Source of the DNA: Pseudomonadota bacterium | Lineage (GTDB): Bacteria; Pseudomonadota; Gammaproteobacteria; Xanthomonadales; Xanthomonadaceae | Reading direction: 5' to 3' | NCBI GenBank assembly: GCA_023419315.1 | Contig: JAEZYE010000058.1 | Span: forward strand, 4,750 to 68,749 | Length of the DNA stretch: 64,000 nucleotides | In this document: one piece after another, positions 27,196-36,084 of the stretch | Numbering within the stretch: the stretch's first letter is position 1 | How the letters are laid out: each line of letters opens with the position of its first letter | Notes under the pieces: generated by a model | Told to the model about the DNA's origin: nothing | Databases searched by the model: none | The model's input: the letters and a program-made list of their open reading frames with translations, nothing else | Translations under genes and position numbers: made by a program

Positions 27196-28442
27196 ACGAG
27201 GCGGCCCTGCAACCCGGCACGCACGCGTTGATCGACTGGACCCGTGTCCGGGCCGATTTTCCGCTGCTCGAGCGGCACGTCCATGGCAAGCCGCTGATCT
27301 ACCTCGACAGCGCCAACACAGGCCAGAAGCCGGCAGCGGTGATCGAAGCCGTCGACAGCTTCTACCGTCATCACAACGCCAACGTGAGCCGGGCGGTGCA
27401 CACGCTCGGCACCGAGGCCACCGAAGCCTACGAAGGCGCGCGACGCAAGCTGGCCCGCTTCATCAATGCACGCCCGGATGATCTGGTGCTGTGCAGCGGC
27501 ACGACGTTCGCAATCAACCTGGTCGCCTATTCGTGGGCCCTGCCGCGACTGAAGGCTGGCGATGTCATTCTCGTCTCGCGCATGGAGCACCACGCCAACA
27601 TCGTGCCTTGGCAACTGGTGGCACAACGCACCGGTGCGCGCGTACAGGTTGTCGAGGTCCTTGCGGACGGCAGTCTGGACATGGACACATTGCGCGCCGC
27701 CATGACGCCGGACGTGAAGCTGCTTGCCATCGCGCATGTCTCCAACGTTCTGGGCACGGTCAATCCGGTCCGCGAGATCTGCCGCGAAGCACGCAAGCGC
27801 GGCATCGTCACCGTGGTCGATGGTTCGCAGGCCGTGCCGCATCGTGCGGTCGATGTCGTGGCCATCGGCTGCGATTTCTACGCGCTGACCGGCCACAAGA
27901 TGTGCGGTCCGACCGGCACGGGCGCGTTGTGGGCGAGACGCGAACATCTCGACGCCATGCCGCCGTTCGTCGGCGGCGGCGAGATGATCAAGGAAGTGAG
28001 CTTCGACGGCACGGTGTTCAACGATGCGCCGCACAAGTTCGAAGCCGGAACCCCGAACATCGCCGGCTTCGTCGGTCTGGGTGCGGCGGTCGACTATCTG
28101 CAGGCCATCGGCATGGCGCAAATCGAAGCGCGCGAGCACGCGCTGCTGGCGCACGCAACCGAAGAGCTGCGGAAGATTGACGGCCTCCGCCTGTTCGGTA
28201 CGGCTCCGGAAAAGGCCGCCGTAATCTCGTTCCTGATCGAAGGCGCGCATTCGCACGACCTGGCGACGCTGCTCGATCTGGAAGGCGTCGCTGTGCGTTC
28301 GGGCCAGCACTGCGCGCATCCGCTGCTGCAGTTCTACGGCGTCACCGCCACCTGTCGCGCCTCGTTCGCGTTCTACAACACGCATGAGGAAGTCGAGGCA
28401 TTCGTCGCCGCGCTGAAGAAAGCGCGTACCCTGCTCGGCTGA
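27192..28442 (+). CDS. sufS: Cysteine desulfurase SufS
   Basis: This 416-aa PLP enzyme removes sulfur from L-cysteine and passes it to the SufBCD scaffold. The PLP lysine is K236 (LTGHKMCGPTG) and the catalytic cysteine is C374 (RSGQHCAHPL), in the RxGHHCA form of the SufS group. No sufE or sufU follows in this operon, so the sulfur acceptor must be elsewhere. The start overlaps sufD as ATGA. Confidence 0.97.
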   Translation: MNEAALQPGTHALIDWTRVRADFPLLERHVHGKPLIYLDSANTGQKPAAVIEAVDSFYRHHNANVSRAVHTLGTEATEAYEGARRKLARFINARPDDLVLCSGTTFAINLVAYSWALPRLKAGDVILVSRMEHHANIVPWQLVAQRTGARVQVVEVLADGSLDMDTLRAAMTPDVKLLAIAHVSNVLGTVNPVREICREARKRGIVTVVDGSQAVPHRAVDVVAIGCDFYALTGHKMCGPTGTGALWARREHLDAMPPFVGGGEMIKEVSFDGTVFNDAPHKFEAGTPNIAGFVGLGAAVDYLQAIGMAQIEAREHALLAHATEELRKIDGLRLFGTAPEKAAVISFLIEGAHSHDLATLLDLEGVAVRSGQHCAHPLLQFYGVTATCRASFAFYNTHEEVEAFVAALKKARTLLG

Positions 28443-28472
28443 GCATCCTGCACAACCCACCCCTTGATCCGC

Positions 28473-28997
28473 ATGACCGAACCGACGTTCCGCAGCGCCA
28501 CCCACGATGACATCCCGGCGCTGATTGCGCTGGTCACTTCCGCGTACCGTGGCGAAGGAAGCAAGCAAGGCTGGACGACCGAGGCCGACATGCTCGACGG
28601 CCAGCGCATCGACGCCGAAGCGCTCCGCCACGACATCGACCGGGCGCAGAGCCGCATCCTGATCACCGAGCAGGACGGCGCACTCGTCGCCTGCGCTCAT
28701 GTCGCAGTGGATGAAGGCGCCGGCTATTTCGGGATGTTCGCCGTGGATCCGAAGCGCCAGGGCGACGGACTCGGCAAGCAGGTCATCGCCGAAGCCGAGC
28801 GCGTCGCCCGCGAGGACTGGAACCTGCCTGCAATGCGCATGACCGTCATCGACATCCGCGACGAACTGATTGCGTTCTACGAACGTCGTGGCTACCGGCG
28901 CACCGGTCTGAAGAAGCCGTTCCCCTACGGCGATGAGCGCTACGGCATCCCCAAGCGTGATGACCTGCGTTTCGAAATCCTGGAGAAGCCGCTGTGA
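28473..28997 (+). CDS. GNAT family N-acetyltransferase
   Basis: This 174-aa acetyltransferase has the acetyl-CoA motif MFAVDPKRQGDGLGKQVIAE near residues 85-105 and the family end IAFYERRGYRRTG. The substrate is unknown. It lies 30 nt after sufS and overlaps the Rieske gene at its 3' end, so it belongs to the suf transcript. It is often found here in Xanthomonads, but a role in cluster assembly is not shown. I preferred the ATG at 28473; a TTG 9 nt upstream is also possible. Confidence 0.87.
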   Translation: MTEPTFRSATHDDIPALIALVTSAYRGEGSKQGWTTEADMLDGQRIDAEALRHDIDRAQSRILITEQDGALVACAHVAVDEGAGYFGMFAVDPKRQGDGLGKQVIAEAERVAREDWNLPAMRMTVIDIRDELIAFYERRGYRRTGLKKPFPYGDERYGIPKRDDLRFEILEKPL

Positions 28998-29329
28998 GCG
29001 ACGCCGCCTGGACCTTCGTCTGCGCGCTCGGCGAAATGCTGCCCGGCGAAATGCGCACCGTGTTCGACGAAGTGACCGGCACGCCGATTCTCGTCGTCAA
29101 CTACGACGGTGATTTCTACGCGCTGGAAGACCGATGCAGCCATGAGGATTTCGAGTTGTCGTCCGGCAATTTCGACGCGGATGAAGCCAGCATCGAGTGC
29201 GTCCTGCACGGCGCGCGCTTCGATATCCGCGACGGCCGCGCACTGTGTGCGCCGGCGTATTCGGCGGTGCCGAAGTTTCCGGTCAAGCAAGAGCACGGCG
29301 GGCTCTGGACCCGTGACGATCGCTCCTGA
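28994..29329 (+). CDS. Rieske [2Fe-2S] ferredoxin
   Basis: This 111-aa soluble Rieske protein has both ligand pairs, Cys48/His50 (CSHEDFEL) and Cys69/His72 (CVLHG). It resembles the ferredoxin components of ring-hydroxylating dioxygenases and NirD-like proteins, but no oxygenase is nearby. As the last gene of the suf operon it may be an electron donor or a cluster target. The start is GTG overlapping the GNAT stop (GTGA). A terminator follows at 29354. Confidence 0.92.
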   Translation: MSDAAWTFVCALGEMLPGEMRTVFDEVTGTPILVVNYDGDFYALEDRCSHEDFELSSGNFDADEASIECVLHGARFDIRDGRALCAPAYSAVPKFPVKQEHGGLWTRDDRS

Positions 29330-29353
29330 CGTTCCATCACTCGTAGCGCGAAG

Positions 29354-29376
29354 AGCCGGCATCGCCGGCTTTTTTT
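29354..29376 (+). terminator. Intrinsic terminator of the suf operon
   Basis: A perfect 7-bp stem, AGCCGGC and GCCGGCT with an ATC loop, is followed by six T residues, 24 nt after the Rieske stop. Confidence 0.9.
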
Positions 29377-29380
29377 ATGC

Positions 29381-29793
29381 CCGTTGTTCCAATGCTTCCG
29401 ATCCCCGCGTCATTCCCGGTCGCCAAGCGATTGTCCGGAAATGCCCCCGGAATTTGTCCGTAGAGGCTTGGCGCACCGTTTGCCAAAGAGAACAATTCTC
29501 GTTTAGGATCGTTAAGAGTTGGTTACTTCACGGTCAAGCCTTGGTCGTCATGCCCGTTCCACCGCGCTCCTCGCGCTATTCGCATTGGTCCGGCACCACA
29601 ATCAGCGTGCCTGCGTGCATCACGCCGACGCTCCGTGCGCCCTGTCGGAACACAGCGCGCATGGCCCGCCCCGCCCCCGTTTGATGCCAGCGCGGAGCAC
29701 TCCGCTGCCAGCACTGCTTTCCGCTTCTTGCGGACTTCCCGTTTCTCCCCCGCCGCCGCCAACGGGAGCCCCACTTCCAACCGGACCCCATCC
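29381..29793 (+). other. Long leader region before the Fiu-like receptor
   Basis: This 413-nt stretch holds no convincing gene. It carries a Fur-like palindrome at 29487-29501 and then about 290 nt of untranslated leader. Within the leader are two copies of TCCGC (29701-29705, 29720-29724) and two of its complement GCGGA (29692-29696, 29730-29734). These can pair in mutually exclusive ways. A TTG-started 92-codon frame (29519-29797) overlaps the receptor start but has mixed codon use and no recognisable domain, so I do not call it. Confidence 0.5.
29487..29501. promoter_or_regulatory. Fur-like box upstream of the Fiu-like receptor
   Basis: The palindrome GAGAA-CAA-TTCTC resembles the GAGAATnATTCTC form of Fur sites common in Xanthomonads. 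It matches the 7-1-7 Fur model (TGATAATnATTATCA) at 9 of 14 positions. It lies about 290 nt before the receptor start. Confidence 0.5.
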
Positions 29794-32118
29794 ATGAGCA
29801 TCAAGTCGCGCAAACACGCTGCCCCCGTCCTGCGTCCTCCTTCCAGCCTGGCAACCGCCACGTTGATCACCGGCCTCGCGCTTGCGGTGCCGGCTGCGGC
29901 ACAGGTAGCCACCGACGGCAACAATCCTGATCCCACCACGCTGCCGGAAATCCACGTCGAAGGTGTGCGCGTCGGTGACATCAAGTCCGACAAGATCGCG
30001 TCGCCCAAATTCACCCAACCGCTGAAAGACACGCCGCAGACGATCCAGATCATCACCGACGATCTGTTCAACCAGCAGGGCGCGACGACGCTGACCGAGG
30101 TGCTGCGCAACAGCCCCGGCGTCGGCACGTTCTTCGTCGGCGAAAACGGCAACAGCACCACCGGCGACACGGTCTTCATGCGTGGCTTCGACAGTTCGGC
30201 CAGCATCTTCGTCGATGGCGTGCGCGACCTCGGTTCGATTTCCCGCGACATCTTCAATACCGAGCAGGTCGAAGTGGAGAAAGGCCCGGCGGGCACAGAC
30301 AACGGGCGCAGTGCCCCCTCGGGCGCCATCAACCTGGTCAGCAAGCAGGCTTCGTTGCGCGATTCGATGGCGGCTACGGTGTCTCTCGGTACCGATGATC
30401 AGCGTCGCGTCACTGCCGACTGGAACCAGTCACTGGGCAGCAGCGCAGCCGTTCGCCTGAATGTAATGGCGCAGGACAGCGACGCCGTCGGGCGCGACCA
30501 GGTGAACAACAAGCGTTGGGGTATCGCGCCATCGCTGGGCTTCGGGCTGGGAACCGACACGCGCTACATCCTCAACCTGCTGTACGTGAAGCTGGACAAC
30601 ATTCCCGATGGCAGCGTGCCGACGATCGGCCTGCCCGGCTGGACGCCGCAGCCCAGCCTGGAACATCTGGCCGGTCATCCGGTGAACCCCGAGAACTTCT
30701 ACGGCACGCGCCACGACTACGACAAAGTCACGGCGCAGATGGCGACGTTCCGCATCGAGCACGACTTCTCCGACACGCTCAAGCTGAGCAATATCGCGCG
30801 CTGGGGCAAGAACGATCAGGAGTACATGCTCACCGCGTTCATGAGTACCGGCGCACTGACCGGCGGCTTGCCCAGCGGCAACATCCAGTACACCGATCCG
30901 GATGATCTCTCAACGTACACGATGGCGCGCAGCAACCCGACGTTCAAGGATCAGGAGTACACCATCCTCACGGATCAGTTGAACCTTCGCGCCGATTTCA
31001 AGACGGGTTCGGTCGAGCACAACCTCAGCACGGGCGTGGAAATCACGCGCGAAGAACTCAAGAGCTGGGGCGTCGCCGCACGCGCGGGCACGAGCTGGCC
31101 GCGCGCAAACCTCTACAACCCGGATCCGGATGTCGATGGACTGCAATGGGGTCGCAATGGCGCGCACAGCACCGGCAAGACCACGACCACGTCGCTGTAT
31201 GCGTTCGACACGCTCACGTTCAACGAGCAGTTCCTGCTGACGGCGGGCGTGCGATTCGATCGCTACGAAACCGACTTCGCCAGCATGGTCGCCTGCGGCG
31301 GTCGTGGTGGCCCGGCGTGCGGCAGTCTGCCTACCGGCTCGATCGTGCCCGGCGTCGATACCGACGATTCGGACACGCTCGTCAACTGGAAGCTCGGTGC
31401 GGTGTACAAGGTCGGCGAGATCGCCAGCCTCTACGCCAACTACGCCGTCTCCCAGCAGCCTCCGGGTGGCACCTCGCTTGAACTGAGCAACTCGGCCACC
31501 AGCGCGAACAACCCCGCCTATGACCCTCAGAAGGCCAGGACGGCGGAGATCGGCAGCAAGTGGAACCTGCTGGGCGACGACCTGCTCGTCGCGCTCGCGC
31601 TGTACCAGACGGAAGTCGAGAACGAAGTCATCACCGAAGCCGGCGTCACCAGCCAGGGCGGCGACAAGCGCGTGCGCGGCATCGAGCTTTCCGCCGTCGG
31701 CAAGATCACCGAGGACTGGTCGATCTCGGCGGGCTACACGACGATGGACGCCAAGGTGATCAACAGCCCGAACGTTGCGCAGGACGGCACCACCCAACTG
31801 ACGTATACGCCGGACAGCGCTTTCACCGCGTGGACCACTTACCAGTTGCCGTTCGGACTGACGATCGGCGGCGGCGTCCGCTACAGCGGCGAGATGAAGC
31901 GCGGCACCGATGGCGCGGTCGGCACGCCGACCTTCGTCAAGTCGTACACCGTTTGGGACGCGGTGATGAGCTATGCGATCAACCGCAACGTGGACCTGCG
32001 CTTGAACGCCTACAACCTGTTCGACAAGGAATACGTGGCGGGCATCAACAAGAGTGGCTACCGTTACACGCCGGGCGCGCCGCGCTCGGTGCTGCTCAGC
32101 CTCAACCTGCGATTCTGA
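29794..32118 (+). CDS. TonB-dependent catecholate siderophore receptor (Fiu-like)
   Basis: This 774-aa outer-membrane receptor imports ferric siderophores using TonB energy. A signal peptide (about residues 1-37, ending PAAAQ) is followed by a TonB-box-like TLPEIHVEGVRV. The plug domain has DTPQTIQIITDDLFNQQGA and EVEKGPAGTDNGRSAPSGAIN. The 22-strand barrel ends with the aromatic residue of SLNLRF. The VFMRGFDSSASIFVDGVRDLG segment resembles the Fiu branch for monomeric catechols. PiuC follows 55 nt downstream, as in the piuA-piuC pair of Pseudomonas. The Fur-like box at 29487 suggests iron repression. Confidence 0.9.
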   Translation: MSIKSRKHAAPVLRPPSSLATATLITGLALAVPAAAQVATDGNNPDPTTLPEIHVEGVRVGDIKSDKIASPKFTQPLKDTPQTIQIITDDLFNQQGATTLTEVLRNSPGVGTFFVGENGNSTTGDTVFMRGFDSSASIFVDGVRDLGSISRDIFNTEQVEVEKGPAGTDNGRSAPSGAINLVSKQASLRDSMAATVSLGTDDQRRVTADWNQSLGSSAAVRLNVMAQDSDAVGRDQVNNKRWGIAPSLGFGLGTDTRYILNLLYVKLDNIPDGSVPTIGLPGWTPQPSLEHLAGHPVNPENFYGTRHDYDKVTAQMATFRIEHDFSDTLKLSNIARWGKNDQEYMLTAFMSTGALTGGLPSGNIQYTDPDDLSTYTMARSNPTFKDQEYTILTDQLNLRADFKTGSVEHNLSTGVEITREELKSWGVAARAGTSWPRANLYNPDPDVDGLQWGRNGAHSTGKTTTTSLYAFDTLTFNEQFLLTAGVRFDRYETDFASMVACGGRGGPACGSLPTGSIVPGVDTDDSDTLVNWKLGAVYKVGEIASLYANYAVSQQPPGGTSLELSNSATSANNPAYDPQKARTAEIGSKWNLLGDDLLVALALYQTEVENEVITEAGVTSQGGDKRVRGIELSAVGKITEDWSISAGYTTMDAKVINSPNVAQDGTTQLTYTPDSAFTAWTTYQLPFGLTIGGGVRYSGEMKRGTDGAVGTPTFVKSYTVWDAVMSYAINRNVDLRLNAYNLFDKEYVAGINKSGYRYTPGAPRSVLLSLNLRF

Positions 32119-32173
32119 TCGCTTCGCGCGGGGAGGGTTGCGGCCCTTCCCGCGTGCTTCCGGAGTCATCGAC

Positions 32174-32863
32174 ATGCTGCTGCACATTCCCGACGTTCTT
32201 GGCGCAGACGAGGTCGCACGGTTCCGCGAAGCATTGCTCGCCGCCGAATGGACGGACGGGCGCGAGACGGTCGGCATGCAGGGCGCGCGGGTAAAGCGCA
32301 ACCTGCAACTTCCGGATGCCTCCGCGTTGAAGCATGAACTCGGCCAGCGCGTGCTGTCCGCGCTGGAGCGCAATCCACTGTTCTTCGCAGCGGCCTTGCC
32401 CCTGCGCATCCTGCCGCCGCGCTTCAACTGCTACCAGGGCGGCGGCGAATACGGCTTCCACATCGACGGAGCCGTGATGCTGACGAAGGACACCGAGGGT
32501 GCGGCGATGCACGTGCGTTCGGATGTGTCGTGCACGCTGTTCCTCAGCGCACCGGACGAATACGACGGCGGCGAGCTGATCATCAGCGACACCTACGGCG
32601 AGCATGAAGTCAAACTGCCGGCCGGTGATTTGATCCTCTATCCGTCCAGCAGCCTGCATCAGGTCCGGCCTGTGACACACGGCGCGCGCCTGGCCTCGTT
32701 CTTCTGGGTGCAGAGCATGATCCGCAGTGACACGCAGCGGCGGCTGCTGTTCGAAATGGATGCCTCGCTCGAAACATTGCGCCAGACGAATGCCGATGCG
32801 CAGGCGCTACTGCAATTGACCGGCGTGTACCACAACCTGCTGCGCGGCTGGGCCGAAACCTGA
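32174..32863 (+). CDS. piuC: Fe(II)/2-oxoglutarate-dependent hydroxylase PiuC
   Basis: This 229-aa cupin-fold dioxygenase is of the PiuC/YbiX family. Iron ligands are His96 and Asp98 (FHIDGAV) and His162 (SLHQVRP), with Arg172 to bind 2-oxoglutarate. PiuC genes accompany siderophore receptors and are iron-repressed; the substrate is not established. The ATG at 32174 starts the family's MLLHIPDVL; the frame is open upstream into the receptor gene without homology. It is probably cotranscribed with the receptor. Confidence 0.93.
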   Translation: MLLHIPDVLGADEVARFREALLAAEWTDGRETVGMQGARVKRNLQLPDASALKHELGQRVLSALERNPLFFAAALPLRILPPRFNCYQGGGEYGFHIDGAVMLTKDTEGAAMHVRSDVSCTLFLSAPDEYDGGELIISDTYGEHEVKLPAGDLILYPSSSLHQVRPVTHGARLASFFWVQSMIRSDTQRRLLFEMDASLETLRQTNADAQALLQLTGVYHNLLRGWAET

Positions 32864-32874
32864 CGGATTGCTTT

Positions 32875-32889
32875 TGATAATTATTCTCA
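32875..32889. promoter_or_regulatory. Fur box upstream of the small protein and FepA-like receptor
   Basis: This 15-mer matches the 7-1-7 Fur model TGATAATnATTATCA at all but one of its 14 defined positions (C for A at position 12). It starts 11 nt after the piuC stop and lies 97 nt before the next start codon. Confidence 0.8.
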
Positions 32890-32985
32890 CCTAGAATGTG
32901 AGCATTCGCGGCGCGCACGGCTGCCGCGCTTTCGGGGTGATGTTTGTCGAAGGCTTTCCGCCATGGCGTCTGCTTGCGCGTGCGT

Positions 32986-33402
32986 ATGTCCCAAGGCATG
33001 CGGCGGTGGACGCTCGCCTGCGTGGCAGGGCTGATCGCCGGCTGCCTGCTGCTTTCGACAGTACATTTCGGCGCGGTATCGAACTCCGACCGTCCGCATG
33101 GCTTCGGCCATTGGCAGACGAACCAGAACGCGGCGTTGCTGGATGCCGATTCGGCTCCGGACCTGCCCGAGGCCGCCTTCCACGAAGACGCTCCGGCCAA
33201 GAAGCGTCGTGCTTCGGCCTTGTCCGTTACGCGCGGGGACGAACCAGCGCCCGCGCTTCCGTTCCATGTGATGGCCAATGCGGTCGCTGCACTTCGTTAC
33301 GCCCCCTCTTCGATCCCGACGCTTCCCGATGTAATCGCATCTGCGCACGTCGTGCCCGATCGAAGATTCAATCGCGGCCAGGCGCCGCCGTCGCTGTGCT
33401 GA
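32986..33402 (+). CDS. Hypothetical small exported or membrane protein
   Basis: I do not recognise this 138-aa protein. One hydrophobic segment (about residues 8-28, WTLACVAGLIAGCLLL) could be a signal or membrane anchor, with a Cys in LIAGC that might be a lipobox. The rest is rich in Pro, Ala, Asp and His without repeats and ends QAPPSLC. Codon use is like its neighbours. It lies between a strong Fur box and a siderophore receptor, so it is probably iron-regulated. The ATG at 32986 was chosen over a TTG at 32944. Confidence 0.55.
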   Translation: MSQGMRRWTLACVAGLIAGCLLLSTVHFGAVSNSDRPHGFGHWQTNQNAALLDADSAPDLPEAAFHEDAPAKKRRASALSVTRGDEPAPALPFHVMANAVAALRYAPSSIPTLPDVIASAHVVPDRRFNRGQAPPSLC

Positions 33403-33564
33403 TCGGCTGACGCCTCCCGTCAGCACCCGCATTCTTCATGCCGAACCCGATCCGTGCGCTGCACCGCGCGCGTGAGCCGCGCTCGTCCTTTTTTTTTCCC
33501 GCGCTTGCCATGACGGCCGCCATCCATGCGGTACGGCAGAGCGCAATCCATCCAAGACCCCACC

Positions 33565-35988
33565 ATGACCCAGCACGCCTCTTCGCCCCAACTGCGCCGC
33601 AACCTGCTTTCCGCCAGCCTGCTCTGCCTGCTTCCGCTGCCGGCCTTCGCGCAGGTCGATCCTGCGACGAATGACGCCACGACGCTCGATACGCTCGTCG
33701 TCACGGCCGCCGGCTTCGAACAGAAAATTGTCGATGCGCCCGCCAGCATCAGCGTGGTGACGCGCGAAGAGCTGAGCCAGCGTCCCTACACGAGCCTGGT
33801 CGATGCGCTGCGCGATGTGGAAGGCGTGGACGTCGGCATGGAAACCACCGACAAGAATGGCCGTGCGACGATCAGCATGCGCGGCCTGCCATCCGAGTAC
33901 ACGCTGGTATTGATCGACGGTCGCCGGCAGAGCAATGTCGGCCAGTTGTATCCGAACAACTTCGGCGGCGGCCAGTTCAGCTATCTGCCGCCGCTGGACG
34001 CCATCGAACGCATCGAGGTCGTGCGCGGGCCGATGTCCACGCTGTACGGTTCCGATGCGATGGGCGGCGTCATCAACATCATCACGCGCCGCGGCCAGAA
34101 AAACTGGCAGGGCTCGCTCACGCAGGGCTTCACCGTGCAACAGGATGATCAGTTCGGTGATGCCCGCACCACGGACCTCTACGTGAGCGGTCCGCTCATC
34201 CAGGATCGCCTCGGCCTGACCGTGCGCGGCAGCTATTACGACATCGATGAGTCGTCGCCGGAGTGGGAAGCGCTGCCGCTTCCGGACGGTTCAATGTGGG
34301 AACGCACGCTGGGCTTCGGCGGGGGCGGCAAAGCGGTCGCCAATACCAACTGGAGCGGCGGCGCGCGCCTGGATTTCGCTGCGAACGCCGATCACGATCT
34401 CTGGATCGAGTACGACATTGCGAAGCAGAAGTACGACAACAGCGAAGGCCAGACCGGCACGCTCGACAGCCTCGCGAGCCTGTGGCGCAGCGGCAACGTG
34501 ACCGTACCGAACCCGCTCGGCGGAACGCTGACGCGCCGCGTCGTGCAACCGCGTGTGGGCTATACCGCCTATCAACGCTACGAGCGTGAGCAGATTGCGC
34601 TGAGCCATCAGGGCCGGTTCGAATTCGGCACCTGGCAGAGCAGCCTTTCGCGCGTGACCAGCAACAATCTCGGTCGTTCGCTGCCGCTGACCCTGGAAGA
34701 GCGCGCGGACCTGCAGACCCTCTGGAATGATGTCTGCATCCGTCGCGGCCTGGCCGCGAACTGCAACATGACCAGCGGCAACCTGAGCGTGCTCAATGAT
34801 GCCGAGCGCGCGCGTCTGGCGGCGTTCCTGCCGCGTCCGCTGCGCACGATGGAGCTGGAGGGTTACGTGTTCGACACGATGCTCGATATGTCGTTCGGCG
34901 CGCACAAGCTGACGCTGGGCGGGCAATACAACGACACCGACATGATCGACGGTGTGTTCGGCATGGATGGCGGTGGCTACAAGAATGACGTGAAGCAGAA
35001 GCACCGCATGTGGTCCGTGTTCGCCGAGGACAACTGGTCCTTGACCGACGCACTGACCGCGACGCTGGGCGTTCGCTACGACGATCACAACATCTTCGGC
35101 AGCCACGTCAGTCCGCGCGCCTATCTGGTCTGGAATGCGAGCGACGCGTGGACGATCAAGGGCGGCGTGAGCACCGGTTACAAGACGCCGCGTCCGGATC
35201 AGCTGTTTCCGGGCGTGACCGGTTTTGGTGGACAAGGCGTGTTGCCACTGGTCGGGTCGCCCAACCTGAAGCCCGAAACCAGCACGAATTACGAATTGGC
35301 GGCCTACTACGAAGGCCAGCGTTTTTCGTTCAACGCGACCGCCTTCTTCAATCAGTTCGACGACAAGATCGCCAGTGGCGGGACGTTCCCGAACTGCGAA
35401 GTGGCGACCGGCAGCGGCTATTGCGTGGACGTGGGCCCGGGCTGGGCGGATCTGGGCTACAGCACCTTCAGCCAGAGCGTGAACATCGACGAAGCAGAGA
35501 CGCGCGGCGTCGAGCTGGCCGGCCAGGTGAAGCTGCTCGACAACCTGCAGCTGCGTGCGAATTACACCTACACCGAATCCGAACAGACCAGCGGCACCGA
35601 CAAGGGCAAGCCGGTCGGCGGCTCCACCACGCCAGCCAAGCACATGGCCAACGCTAGCCTCAACTGGCAGATCAACGATGCGGTGAGCCTGTCGTTCATC
35701 ACCGAAGGACGTTACGACCGCTACCGCGACACGCTGGTGTCGACGGTCAACGGTGCGACCACTTCGACCGTTCGCCATTACGAGGACTACACCGTGTTCC
35801 ACCTGGGCGGAAGCTGGGAAGCGACCGACTGGCTGACGGTGAACGCCCGGGTCAATAATCTGTTCGACAAGGATTTCGTGTCGCAGTCCTGTCTGTTGAT
35901 CAGTGACAGCGAGTACAACTGTGTCGACGACTACGCCATCAAGGAACAGCGCCGCAGCTTCTGGGTATCGATGAACCTGCGCTTCTGA
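33565..35988 (+). CDS. TonB-dependent siderophore receptor (FepA/BfeA-like)
   Basis: This 807-aa outer-membrane receptor has a signal peptide (to about residue 30, LPAFAQ), a TonB-box-like TLDTLVVTAAG, and a plug with DAPASISVVTREEL, VDALRDVEGVDV and the VVRGPMSTLYGSDAMGGVIN segment. The barrel ends in WVSMNLRF. Barrel motifs such as VSTGYKTPRPDQLFPG resemble FepA/PfeA/BfeA enterobactin-type receptors. The ATG at 33565 opens the signal peptide. It lies 162 nt after the small protein gene, with a T9 tract (33489-33497) in between that could attenuate transcription. A hairpin follows at 36000. Confidence 0.92.
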   Translation: MTQHASSPQLRRNLLSASLLCLLPLPAFAQVDPATNDATTLDTLVVTAAGFEQKIVDAPASISVVTREELSQRPYTSLVDALRDVEGVDVGMETTDKNGRATISMRGLPSEYTLVLIDGRRQSNVGQLYPNNFGGGQFSYLPPLDAIERIEVVRGPMSTLYGSDAMGGVINIITRRGQKNWQGSLTQGFTVQQDDQFGDARTTDLYVSGPLIQDRLGLTVRGSYYDIDESSPEWEALPLPDGSMWERTLGFGGGGKAVANTNWSGGARLDFAANADHDLWIEYDIAKQKYDNSEGQTGTLDSLASLWRSGNVTVPNPLGGTLTRRVVQPRVGYTAYQRYEREQIALSHQGRFEFGTWQSSLSRVTSNNLGRSLPLTLEERADLQTLWNDVCIRRGLAANCNMTSGNLSVLNDAERARLAAFLPRPLRTMELEGYVFDTMLDMSFGAHKLTLGGQYNDTDMIDGVFGMDGGGYKNDVKQKHRMWSVFAEDNWSLTDALTATLGVRYDDHNIFGSHVSPRAYLVWNASDAWTIKGGVSTGYKTPRPDQLFPGVTGFGGQGVLPLVGSPNLKPETSTNYELAAYYEGQRFSFNATAFFNQFDDKIASGGTFPNCEVATGSGYCVDVGPGWADLGYSTFSQSVNIDEAETRGVELAGQVKLLDNLQLRANYTYTESEQTSGTDKGKPVGGSTTPAKHMANASLNWQINDAVSLSFITEGRYDRYRDTLVSTVNGATTSTVRHYEDYTVFHLGGSWEATDWLTVNARVNNLFDKDFVSQSCLLISDSEYNCVDDYAIKEQRRSFWVSMNLRF

Positions 35989-35999
35989 AGTCGAGCGTG

Positions 36000-36022
36000 G
36001 CCGGCCGCGTGATGCGGCCGGT
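36000..36022 (+). terminator. Hairpin after the FepA-like receptor
   Basis: An 8-bp perfect GC stem, CCGGCCGC and GCGGCCGG with a GTGAT loop, is followed by TCAATT rather than a T run. It may be a weak or Rho-assisted terminator or an mRNA stabiliser. Confidence 0.45.
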
Positions 36023-36026
36023 CAAT

Positions 36027-36041
36027 TGAGAGCGATTCTCA
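36027..36041. promoter_or_regulatory. Fur-like box upstream of the PepSY gene
   Basis: TGAGAGCGATTCTCA matches the 7-1-7 Fur model at 10 of 14 positions, with good arms (TGAGA / TCTCA). It lies 43 nt before the PepSY start codon and would place the following five genes under iron control. Confidence 0.6.
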
Positions 36042-36084
36042 TCTGTGGTGTAATCCCTTCCCTGCCCCGAACCGGCTTTCCCGT

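Noticed and set aside
29519..29797. A TTG-started 92-codon frame in the receptor leader, overlapping the receptor start
   Set aside because: Codon use is mixed, the start is weak, there is no domain and the end is Pro-rich. A leader peptide remains possible but is not supported.
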